Assembly: GCA_041674345.1 (NCBI GenBank)
Contig: JBAYVY010000215.1
Coordinates: 1 to 6,471 of the forward strand
Direction of reading: 5' to 3'
DNA: 6,471 bases
Source of the DNA: JBAYVY01 sp041674345
Lineage (GTDB): Bacteria > Planctomycetota > Phycisphaerae > Phycisphaerales > Zrk34
In this document: in pieces, positions 1 through 5,844 of the stretch
How the letters are laid out: every line of letters begins with the position of its first letter
Position numbering within the stretch: position 1 is the stretch's first letter
The notes under the pieces: generated by a model
The model's database searches: none
Told to the model about the DNA's origin: nothing
The model's input: the letters and a program-made list of their open reading frames with translations, nothing else
Made by a program: the position numbers and the translations under genes

Positions 1-666
1 ACCGCCGTCAATCTTTCGATGGGGTCCAGCACGCTCTACACTTCCCCCGCCGGTGTGCCCACCTACTCCACCTACAACCGCATCGCCGCCGCGTTCAGCA
101 CGCTCAAAAACATGAACATCGTCATCGCCGTCGCCTCCGGCAACAACGGCTCGTCCACCAGCATGTCCCTCCCCGCCATCATGGACAACATCATCTCCGT
201 CGGCGCCACCGACACCACCGACCACATCGCCTCCTATTCCAATCGCAACCAATACCTCGAACTGCTCGCCCCCGGAAGCTCGCTCAATTCGCTGACCCTG
301 AACTCCGGCTACGCCACCGGCAGCGGCACATCATACGCCGCGCCCATCGTCGCCGGTTCGGCCATGCTGCTCCGCGAACTTTACAGCCAGTTCACCGACA
401 ATCTCGCCGGGAAATTCAGCTCCTACGAAGAACGCGTCCTCTCGCTGCTCCAATCCACCAGCGATCAAATCATCGACCCGGCGACCGGACGAAGCTACGA
501 CCGCATCGACCTGCTCGCCGCGGTCAACGCCGTGTACGCCGAGTTCGGCCAACAAACCTCCGTCCCCGAACCGGCCAGCATCGCACTGTTCGCCCTCGGC
601 TCTTTCATGCTGATCCGCCGACGAAAATATCACACTGAACTCATTCAAGCAGGGGCAGAGCGTTAA
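1..666 (+). CDS. S8 (subtilisin-like) serine protease with PEP-CTERM anchor, 3' part only
   Basis: The reading frame is open from base 1, so this is the C-terminal 221 residues of a longer protein; the ATG at 19 is internal. The start reads VNLSMGSS, like the strand of subtilases that precedes the oxyanion loop. ASGNNG supplies the oxyanion-hole Asn (residue 48 of the visible part), and GTSYAAPIVAG carries the nucleophile Ser (residue 111, codon 331-333). The Asp and His of the triad lie upstream of the window. The tail has VPEPAS (PEP at 189-191), a short hydrophobic stretch and RRRK, the tripartite PEP-CTERM signal that exosortase recognises after Sec export. The protein is therefore probably an envelope-bound or released protease. 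Twelve further residues follow RRRK, more than is usual. Family assignment is secure; the substrate is unknown. Confidence 0.93.
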   Translation, partial: TAVNLSMGSSTLYTSPAGVPTYSTYNRIAAAFSTLKNMNIVIAVASGNNGSSTSMSLPAIMDNIISVGATDTTDHIASYSNRNQYLELLAPGSSLNSLTLNSGYATGSGTSYAAPIVAGSAMLLRELYSQFTDNLAGKFSSYEERVLSLLQSTSDQIIDPATGRSYDRIDLLAAVNAVYAEFGQQTSVPEPASIALFALGSFMLIRRRKYHTELIQAGAER

Positions 667-694
667 CGCCGCCCCGGGTTCTTCGCAGGCCCCA

Positions 695-759
695 CCCATT
701 TCCGGGACCAACTTCCGGGGCCAACTTCCGGGGCCAACTTCCGGGGCCAACTTCCGGGG
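695..759 (+). repeat. 13-bp tandem repeat, four perfect copies plus one degenerate
   Basis: The unit ccaacttccgggg occurs head to tail at 708-720, 721-733, 734-746 and 747-759 without a mismatch. A degenerate copy (cccatttccggga, three differences) lies directly before it at 695-707. Thirteen is not a multiple of three and all six frames give low-complexity text, so this is a non-coding minisatellite. It lies 28 bp after the protease stop codon and so is probably in the 3' UTR of that gene. Confidence 0.95.
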
Positions 760-780
760 GCGGGGCGTAGGGGAAGATGA

Positions 781-814
781 ACACGACCCGAAGCGGCATC
801 GCTTCGGGTCGTGT
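781..814 (+). terminator. Perfect 14-bp hairpin, probable terminator of the protease gene
   Basis: The arms acacgacccgaagc (781-794) and gcttcgggtcgtgt (801-814) are perfectly complementary around the six-base loop ggcatc. The stem extends as atg/cat (777-779 with 815-817) if A780 is bulged. It is the first strong hairpin after the plus-strand protease gene. No long T run follows (only cattta), so it may act as a stabilising 3' end or a weak bidirectional terminator rather than a classic intrinsic one. Confidence 0.55.
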
Positions 815-861
815 CATTTAGAGCATCCGGCGTGAACAATCTCCATCCCCCCCCCGTCAAG

Positions 862-894
862 CCGGACCTGAATCCTCCGAGGGCGAAGGTCCGG
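862..894 (+). repeat. 8-bp inverted repeat, possible second terminator hairpin
   Basis: ccggacct (862-869) pairs with aggtccgg (887-894) around a 17-base spacer that can itself form a short cct/agg stem. It is followed by gttcttt, a modest T-rich tail on the plus strand. It could back up the hairpin at 781-814, but the T run is broken and the loop is large, so the terminator reading is tentative. Confidence 0.35.
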
Positions 895-1039
895 GTTCTT
901 TCCCGGCGATGATTGACGCCCACCGCTCCAGCAAAAGGTGATATCGGGATCAGCGGGCCGCCGCGCTCCACATCTCGCGGACTCATCCCCAATTCAGGTT
1001 GGGATTCCACGGTATTTGCCGAGTGGAACGGCGTCGGTG

Positions 1040-1070
1040 AATATTCTATTTTCGTCGAATATAGAATATT
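1040..1070. repeat. 31-bp near-perfect AT-rich palindrome, operator-like
   Basis: The sequence is symmetric about T1055. Outer arms aatattctat (1040-1049) and atagaatatt (1061-1070) are perfectly complementary, and inner arms ttcg (1051-1054) and cgaa (1056-1059) also match; only 1050/1060 (T/T) breaks symmetry. The one-base centre makes the complete dyad unsuitable as a hairpin but suitable for a dimeric DNA-binding protein. It is an AT-rich island in GC-rich surroundings. A TTGACA at 1074-1079 follows by four bases, but I find no matching -10 box. No neighbouring regulator gene is visible. Confidence 0.7.
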
Positions 1071-1088
1071 GTTTTGACATGAAACTGG

Positions 1089-1223
1089 ACTTTTGCGAAA
1101 TGCGATTTCAACACAAGAGGACACAGAGTTCACAGAGGTGAAAACCGAGAAAAACACATTAAAAATCCCTCTCTGTGTACTCTGTGCTGTGTGTTGAAAT
1201 ATCTTTCCGGTTTTCGCAAAAGT
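1089..1223. repeat. Long imperfect inverted repeat (about 135 bp), MITE-like or REP-like
   Basis: Terminal arms acttttgcgaaa (1089-1100) and tttcgcaaaagt (1212-1223) are perfect 12-bp complements. Inside them atttcaacac (1105-1114) pairs perfectly with 1191-1200. Further in, cacagag-type repeats on the left (1122-1137) face ctctgtg-type repeats on the right (about 1170-1186), with an A-rich centre around 1139-1165. As RNA this would fold into one long interrupted hairpin. It encodes no plausible protein. Candidates are a small non-autonomous mobile element or a dispersed palindromic repeat; it may also end the desaturase transcript coming from the right. Confidence 0.75.
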
Positions 1224-1286
1224 TCACATGGAACGTGTCGGAATGGCGGCGGACGGAGGGAGGCGAAAGGGAGGGGTGAGAGTTGT

Positions 1287-2258
1287 TTACGCACCGCGGA
1301 AGCCGACCATTTTGTGCCGGGCTTCGTCCCACAATTTCAGGCGGAAACAGGCGCGGATGGCCAGGGGGTTGAGGCGGGTTTTACCGGGGGATTGCAACTC
1401 AGGAAGAGCGGCCATCGCTTCGGGCAAACGATAAAACGGAATCTTCGCGTTCAGGTGATGCACGTGGTGGTAGCCGATGTTGCCGGTGAAGTAGTGCATG
1501 ATGCGTGTGGTGTCGAGGAAACTCGACGACTTGAGCGCGGCATAGCAATAGTTCCACTCGCTCTTCTCACACAGATCGACATCGGGGAACGAATGCTGCG
1601 CGTAAAACAAATACGCGCCGAGGATCGACGCCAACATGCAGGGAATGATGAACGCATACACCATCGCCAACGGCGTGAACACCGCGAGCAACACCCAGAT
1701 CGTCACATGCAGCACCAGCGCGACGGCGCAGTCAATGTGTTGGCGCGGCTTGCGCAAAAATGACTTGAGCGTCATGCTGTAAAAGAACACCGTAAACCAT
1801 GCGAAGAAAATCGTCAGCGGATGGCGGGAAAAAGCGTACATGAATCGCTCGCCCTTGCTCGCTTCCTTCCAGGCGGTGACGGTCATCACGGGGAACGAGC
1901 CGATGCTCGCGCCGCGAATTTTCGCGTTGTGTTTGTGATGGTGGTTGTGCGAATCGTTCCAGGTGCTGGGCGGGTTGAGCGTGAGGACGCCGTATGCGGT
2001 CATCATCGCGTCCGCGAGTTTCGATTTTTTCAGAATCGACCCGTGCTGCTGATCGTGATAAATGATGAACATGCGGCACTGCATCAAACCGGCGAATAGC
2101 CCGCCGATCAATCGAACGATGACGGGCAAAGGCGCAGCGGCAACGGCGGTGCCCGCTACCAGCAACGTAAGCGTGGACCATAAATGCCACCAGCTACGCG
2201 CCCGTTGTTCATGAGCAAACGGCAACGTGGCGCGAATGAGCGCGCTACCTTCGAGCAA
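1287..2258 (-). CDS. Membrane fatty-acid desaturase (three His boxes)
   Basis: This is an integral-membrane di-iron desaturase of the FA_desaturase type, which puts double bonds into acyl chains using oxygen and an electron donor. With the TTG start at 2258 it has 323 residues. His boxes are HDQQH (68-72), HNHHH (104-108) and HHVHH (264-268), with the spacing of the acyl-lipid desaturase family. Hydrophobic segments lie around residues 25-60, 150-170 and 180-220. The frame stays open up to an ATG at 2435, but that stretch crosses an intrinsic terminator (2342-2381) and a TATAAT box (2304-2309), so I place the start below them. TTG 2258 has GGA six bases upstream and begins about six residues before LIRATLPFAHEQ, where I expect the conserved N-terminus. 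CTG at 2273 is an alternative. Substrate and regiospecificity cannot be read from sequence. Confidence 0.9.
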   Translation of the reverse strand: MLEGSALIRATLPFAHEQRARSWWHLWSTLTLLVAGTAVAAAPLPVIVRLIGGLFAGLMQCRMFIIYHDQQHGSILKKSKLADAMMTAYGVLTLNPPSTWNDSHNHHHKHNAKIRGASIGSFPVMTVTAWKEASKGERFMYAFSRHPLTIFFAWFTVFFYSMTLKSFLRKPRQHIDCAVALVLHVTIWVLLAVFTPLAMVYAFIIPCMLASILGAYLFYAQHSFPDVDLCEKSEWNYCYAALKSSSFLDTTRIMHYFTGNIGYHHVHHLNAKIPFYRLPEAMAALPELQSPGKTRLNPLAIRACFRLKLWDEARHKMVGFRGA

Positions 2259-2303
2259 GGGATATCCGATCAGTGATGGAGGAGGATTGAGGCGAACGCA
2301 TGT

Positions 2304-2309
2304 ATTATA
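2304..2309 (-). promoter_or_regulatory. -10 box (TATAAT) of the desaturase gene
   Basis: On the minus strand the consensus TATAAT lies between the upstream terminator and the desaturase. It would start transcription near 2297 and leave a leader of roughly 40 bases before the TTG start. No good -35 hexamer stands at 16-18 bp (taaccc or ctaacc), so an activator or a weak basal promoter is possible. Confidence 0.5.
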
Positions 2310-2341
2310 CGCCGGAAATCCCGGAAGGGTTAGACAGGCAT

Positions 2342-2381
2342 AAAAAAAGCCCCGCCCCCGGAAGTGAATCCGGGGCGGGGT
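2342..2381 (-). terminator. Intrinsic terminator after the PEP-CTERM gene
   Basis: Read on the minus strand, a GC-rich stem (2369-2380 with 2350-2362, one C bulged, loop 2363-2368) is followed by GC and then seven T (2348-2342). This is a textbook rho-independent terminator. It lies about 50 bases past the stop at 2432 and ends the HAF/PEP-CTERM transcript. It also shows that the desaturase downstream is transcribed separately. Confidence 0.92.
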
Positions 2382-2431
2382 GAGCATTGCGTGGATTTGG
2401 GGAAACGGGGACGTCCCCTCCAGTCGCCATT

Positions 2432-3454
2432 TCACGCCGCGCCGTTGCGCCGCCGGACGAGCAGCATCCCGCCGCCCAGCGCCAGCATCGCCAGCGAAGC
2501 CGGTTCGGGAATACCATTCAGCGCGTTATTCGCATCCCCAAGGGCGCTGTAAAGACTGCCTGAAAAGCTGTCCGGGTTCAACGTCAATAATTGTTGCGTC
2601 ATGTGATCAATGTCTGCTTGAGATAATCCCAACCCCTCCAACAAGTCGAGTGTCGATTGCGAAAGACCATCGGCCAGCACCTGCGTTTGTAGGTCTTGCA
2701 ATATCTGTGGATCGTACGCGGTGTCGGCAATGCCTGCGTCGGCAAGCAGCGTTCGGATATTTGCCAGATCCGTTGCACTGTTAGCCATCTTGTCCCGGTA
2801 CAGGTTCATGTAATAAAGCAACGATTCAAGCTGCATTCCCGCGCTGATCGAGTCGGACATTTCCAAAGCGCTACAATAGCGATTGAATGCGGTGTTGGCG
2901 GCTTGAAGATAGACCGCCGCTGCCGTTGCGTTGGCGTAGGATTGGCCGAGAACCACGTCAATCGCAGTGTCCGAAGTCAATACGCCCGGATTGGGAAAGC
3001 CCGTGACGACCACCGGTTGTTGATAGTCCGGATCGAAAGGGTCCACTGCGAATTCGATCAGTTGCGGTGCTACCAGTTTGCCCCATATCAGCGAATTGAT
3101 CTCAATCAGAGGAATGGTCGGATTGCCATTGGCGGCAAGCGTCAGAGCGAGCTGACCTGACTGATCCACAATACTGTATGCTGTCCCCCATGAATCAGGG
3201 AGTTGAGACAAGAGAAAGTACTTTTCGAGCGCTGCGGGATCGGTGGTTGCGCTCTGTATTGCCAGTGCGATATCGATAGTCTTGGTTACATTTTGCAGAG
3301 CCGTTCCCGTTCCCATGGCTACATCTTTCCAGAACTTGTTGCCATCGATCATTTGCGGTGTCGAATTGGCGATCAGGAATTGTTGCGAGTCCGAAGAAAA
3401 TAGCGAACTATTTGTCTGAATAAACTCGCTCAGGGTGGAAGTATGGGAGGGCAT
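2432..3454 (-). CDS. PEP-CTERM protein lacking its own signal peptide; likely 3' half of the HAF gene
   Basis: The frame gives 340 residues. The C-terminus is canonical PEP-CTERM: IPEPAS (PEP 316-318), a hydrophobic stretch to about 333, then RRR (334-336) and NGAA. The body (about 35-310) is rich in predicted helix and Gln/Asn/Asp/Ala and matches no family I recognise. The N-terminus is polar and has no signal peptide, although a PEP-CTERM tail works only on exported proteins. No Shine-Dalgarno precedes ATG 3454; the nearest AGG is 15 bases away. The first 47 bases overlap the end of the HAF gene in a different frame. A +1 shift there would join the two into one exported, anchored protein. 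I think this is a frameshifted or recoded continuation rather than an independent gene, but separate genes cannot be excluded. The ATG chosen is simply the first in frame. Confidence 0.75.
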   Translation of the reverse strand: MPSHTSTLSEFIQTNSSLFSSDSQQFLIANSTPQMIDGNKFWKDVAMGTGTALQNVTKTIDIALAIQSATTDPAALEKYFLLSQLPDSWGTAYSIVDQSGQLALTLAANGNPTIPLIEINSLIWGKLVAPQLIEFAVDPFDPDYQQPVVVTGFPNPGVLTSDTAIDVVLGQSYANATAAAVYLQAANTAFNRYCSALEMSDSISAGMQLESLLYYMNLYRDKMANSATDLANIRTLLADAGIADTAYDPQILQDLQTQVLADGLSQSTLDLLEGLGLSQADIDHMTQQLLTLNPDSFSGSLYSALGDANNALNGIPEPASLAMLALGGGMLLVRRRNGAA

Positions 3455-4511
3455 TGGGATCGGGAAGTACCTGAATAGGCGGGGCTTCCGTCGGGATGGG
3501 TACCTCTATCGGCGTCAATATCGCGAATGCGCGGGGCTGGCCTTGGGGATTAACGCCCATGCCGACGATCTGGCCCCGGTCGTTAATGTCATTCGCTCTC
3601 GTAAACGTCCAGCCGGGATTACTTGGAGCAAGGAGGGTGTTGATGTCGTTCATTACACCATTGGCATAGATGAAGGCGTGTTGTCCGTGGGTGGCGGTTG
3701 ATGCTTCTCCAACGATTTGGCCGCTGTTGTTGATGGCGCGGGCCCAACTGTCCGACCCGCCGAGTGTACCGAGATCGGCCATGGTGCCGCTGTTGTAAAG
3801 GTATGCATGGTTTGCAAAGTCGGGGGCGGATGAGAAGCTTCCCCCGACTACCTGGCCGCTGTCGTTGATGTCGGATGCCGAAGATTGCGCATTATAGTGC
3901 CCGCCGAGTGTACCCAGATTAGTCATGGCACCGTTGCTATAGAGGAAGGAACGATAGCCGCTGGGAGTGCTGGTATTTCCGACAATTTGGCCGTTATTAT
4001 TGATGGCGTAGGCCTCGCTCGTGCCTTCACTTCCGCCGAGCGTGCCCAAGTTGGTCATCGCACCATTAGTCCAGAGGAAGGCACGGTCCCAAGCGTCGAC
4101 GGGAGCGTTGCGAGACATTCCGACAACTTGGCCGCTATTGTTAATGTCGTAGGCAACGCTGTACGGTCCGCCAAGTGTGCCGAGATTTGTCGTGACGCCG
4201 TTGATATAGAGGAATTGGCCCCCAACGACTTGACCGGAATCGTTGATGGCGGTGGCTCCCATTGTGCCGAGATCGGTCATGTTGCCGTTGGAGTAGAGAA
4301 AGCCATGATAGGAGCCATCAGCAAGCGATGTACGCCCGACGACCTGCCCGCTGTTGTTAATAGCCAAGGCCTCACTGGAATTCCCGCCCAGCGTGCCCAA
4401 GTCGGTGATGGTGTATTGTGCCGCCGCCCGTACCGATGCTCCGGTCACGAGAATGGACAAACACATCACCGCAGCGCAAAACGCGCGGGCCGGAAAGTTG
4501 CTTGGACGCAT
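3408..4511 (-). CDS. Secreted HAF-repeat protein, 7 repeats
   Basis: The protein has 367 residues. Residues 1-31 form a Sec signal peptide: basic start, hydrophobic core AAVMCLSILVTGASV, and an Ala-rich cleavage site before Gln32. Seven HAF repeats of the form (D/N)LGTLGG...AINNSGQVVG...AFLYSNG begin near residues 37, 80, 109, 154, 198, 246 and 289. The second is short (29 residues against 43-48 elsewhere), and the last (DINTLL...INDRGQIVG) has the divergent form usual at the end of such arrays. These repeats occur in extracellular proteins; their ligand is unknown. A Pro-rich linker (about 336-356) then runs into an ending, YFHPERVYSDK, unlike a domain. The start is firm: GGGAG at 4520-4524 lies eight bases before ATG 4511. 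Proteins of this kind often end in PEP-CTERM; this one does not, but the overlapping downstream frame does. Confidence 0.9.
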   Translation of the reverse strand: MRPSNFPARAFCAAVMCLSILVTGASVRAAAQYTITDLGTLGGNSSEALAINNSGQVVGRTSLADGSYHGFLYSNGNMTDLGTMGATAINDSGQVVGGQFLYINGVTTNLGTLGGPYSVAYDINNSGQVVGMSRNAPVDAWDRAFLWTNGAMTNLGTLGGSEGTSEAYAINNNGQIVGNTSTPSGYRSFLYSNGAMTNLGTLGGHYNAQSSASDINDSGQVVGGSFSSAPDFANHAYLYNSGTMADLGTLGGSDSWARAINNSGQIVGEASTATHGQHAFIYANGVMNDINTLLAPSNPGWTFTRANDINDRGQIVGMGVNPQGQPRAFAILTPIEVPIPTEAPPIQVLPDPNALPYFHPERVYSDK

Positions 4512-4610
4512 GTTGCGATCTCCCTATTCCCGTCCTCTTCCTCCGCGATGGACCGATGACGCCACCGGAAGTCACAGCGAAAGAATGTGGACGATTGGAT
4601 TGTGTACCAT

Positions 4611-4638
4611 AAAGTACCGCGTCCGGCCTGTGCGTCAA
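4611..4638 (-). promoter_or_regulatory. Candidate sigma-70 promoter of the HAF gene
   Basis: On the minus strand TTGACG (4633-4638) stands 16 bases before TACTTT (4611-4616). The -35 matches consensus in five of six positions; the -10 is weaker. Transcription would begin near 4604 and give a leader of about 90 bases. It is the only reasonable pair I see between the kinase stop and the HAF start. Confidence 0.4.
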
Positions 4639-4642
4639 GTTA

Positions 4643-4703
4643 AAATTACGTTTTTGCGAAGTAATTTCCGTCGAGGAACCCGGGGCGGCGCTCGCCCCTG
4701 GAA
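4643..4703 (-). terminator. Possible terminator structures after the sugar kinase
   Basis: Two small dyads follow the kinase stop on the minus strand. One is a GC-rich stem, ggggcg/cgcccc, in the region 4682-4699. The other is aaattac/gtaattt (4643-4649 with 4661-4667) with an 11-base loop, followed by tttt-aacttg. Neither has a clean stem plus T tract, so termination is plausible but not demonstrated. The second sits just upstream of the putative HAF -35 box. Confidence 0.3.
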
Positions 4704-4709
4704 ACAAGG

Positions 4710-5795
4710 TCAGCGGATGATGCGGGCCGATCCGCCTTTGGCGGTGTGTTCGAGTTCGGCGAGGGTGATCTGGCTGGTGTCGCCGCGGGTGCTCATGAGG
4801 AGCGCGCCGTGGGCGACGCCGGTGTCCACGCATTGTTGCGGGGCTTTGCCGGTGAGGAAGCCGAAGGTGAAGCCGGAGGCGAAGCCATCGCCGCCGCCGA
4901 CGCGGTCTTCGATTTCCAGTCCGGGGAACTCCAGGCCGTCGTAGAATTTTCCTTCATGCCACATAATGGCGGACCAGTCGTTGATGAGGCCGGTCTTCAC
5001 GCCGCGCAGCGTGGTGCCGACGACTTTGATGTTGGGATAATCCTTGACGACTTTGTTGACCATGTTTTTGAACGCGGTGGTGTCGAGTTTTCCTTTTTCG
5101 ACATCGACGCCTTCGACTTCGTAGCCGAGCACTTTCTGGAAGTCTTCTTCGTTGCCGATCAGGCAGTCGATGTAGGGGACCAGTGGTTGGGTGGTTTCGA
5201 TGGCTTCCTTGCTGGACCACAACTTCGAGCGGAAGTTCAGGTCATATGAGACGATGGTACCGGCTTCGTGGGCGGCTTTGACGGCTTCGGCGACGACCTT
5301 GCGGGTGGATTCGCTGAGCGACGCCATGATGCCGCCGGTGTGGAGCCAGCGGACGCCTTTTTCCTGGAAGAGTTTTTTCCAGTTGACTTCACCGGGTTGC
5401 ATGTTGGCGGTGGCGGAGTGTCCGCGGTCGTAGAGTGTGACGCTGGCGCGTTTGCCCATGCCGACCTCGGTCCAGTTCAGTCCGATGCGGTCGCGTTTGC
5501 CGACGCCGTCGTATTTATGCACCGGCGCGAAACTGATGTCCATGCCGACGGATCGCGCGTGGTTGGCGACGATGCGTCCGATGGGCGAGTCGTTCAGCCC
5601 GCCGACCCAGCCGGTGCGAAGACCGAGGCGTGACAGGGCGTAGGCGACGTTGTATTCGCCGCCGCCGACCCAGACTTCGAGTTGATTGGCGAACTCGATG
5701 CGACCGTGGGCGGGGGGGCTGAGGCGAACCATGCACTCGCCGAGCGAAACCAGATCGAGCTGGCAGGTGTTGGCCGGACGAATCTTCAGGGACAT
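4710..5795 (-). CDS. PfkB-family sugar kinase, 2-keto-3-deoxygluconate kinase-like
   Basis: This cytoplasmic ribokinase-fold enzyme transfers the ATP gamma-phosphate to a sugar or sugar acid. It has 361 residues, normal for the group. LVSLGECMVRLSP (15-27) is the first strand, GGGEYNVAYALSRLG (44-58) the substrate-side PfkB glycine motif, and DRVGGGDGFASG (297-308) the second signature, with catalytic base Asp303 and the GGGD anion hole. The GGSAR ending and the MSLKIRPAN start match, from memory, a set of proteins annotated as sugar or KDG kinases. KDG kinase would feed pectin, alginate or uronate breakdown into KDPG, but fructokinase or another ketose kinase remains possible and no pathway neighbour helps. 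The start is strong: AAAGGA (5804-5809) lies eight bases before ATG 5795. A -35/-10 pair and a structured leader lie upstream. Confidence 0.92.
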   Translation of the reverse strand: MSLKIRPANTCQLDLVSLGECMVRLSPPAHGRIEFANQLEVWVGGGEYNVAYALSRLGLRTGWVGGLNDSPIGRIVANHARSVGMDISFAPVHKYDGVGKRDRIGLNWTEVGMGKRASVTLYDRGHSATANMQPGEVNWKKLFQEKGVRWLHTGGIMASLSESTRKVVAEAVKAAHEAGTIVSYDLNFRSKLWSSKEAIETTQPLVPYIDCLIGNEEDFQKVLGYEVEGVDVEKGKLDTTAFKNMVNKVVKDYPNIKVVGTTLRGVKTGLINDWSAIMWHEGKFYDGLEFPGLEIEDRVGGGDGFASGFTFGFLTGKAPQQCVDTGVAHGALLMSTRGDTSQITLAELEHTAKGGSARIIR

Positions 5796-5844
5796 AGTGA
5801 CAATCCTTTCGGGTGGCGGGGGATGCGGGAGGGGGAGGGAAGAA

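Larger units (their letters stand above)
667..1286. other. Gene-poor, structure-rich intergenic region
   Basis: I see no convincing gene in these 620 bases. Open frames on both strands are low-complexity readings of repeats, for example Pro-Gly-Ser-Trp-rich peptides from the 13-bp array. The region lies between the end of a plus-strand gene and the end of a minus-strand gene, so it should hold terminators for both. It contains the 13-bp array, a 14-bp perfect hairpin, a run of nine C (847-855), a second hairpin (862-894), a 31-bp palindrome and a long inverted repeat, each listed separately. Positions 1224-1286 are purine-rich and show nothing recognisable. Confidence 0.75.

Noticed and set aside
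331..750. Minus-strand open frame opposite the protease gene
   Set aside because: It lies antisense to a clear protease domain, and its beginning translates the 13-bp repeat. The open length follows from the GC-rich codon pattern of the true gene.
847..855. C9 run (with another C9 at 6070-6078) as phase-variable tracts
   Set aside because: Neither lies in a convincing reading frame or between promoter elements, so slippage would have no evident effect.
1040..1070. dif/Xer recombination site
   Set aside because: The length is similar to dif, but symmetry runs through a one-base centre rather than two 11-bp arms around a 6-bp core, and the arms do not resemble the Xer sites I know.
1074..1102. 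Plus-strand promoter starting with TTGACA at 1074-1079
   Set aside because: At 16-18 bp spacing the hexamers are cgaaat, gaaatg and aaatgc, poor -10 boxes, and no gene lies downstream on that strand.
663..1157. Minus-strand frame of 164 codons across the intergenic region
   Set aside because: It crosses the 13-bp array, the hairpin and the 31-bp palindrome, has no motif, and its last part is repeat text. I consider it non-coding.
3885..4559. Plus-strand frame of 224 codons with repetitive sequence opposite the HAF gene
   Set aside because: Its apparent repeats (for example NLAVIVDGVG) are the antisense reading of the HAF repeats. The minus-strand frame has a signal peptide, a Shine-Dalgarno and a known repeat family.
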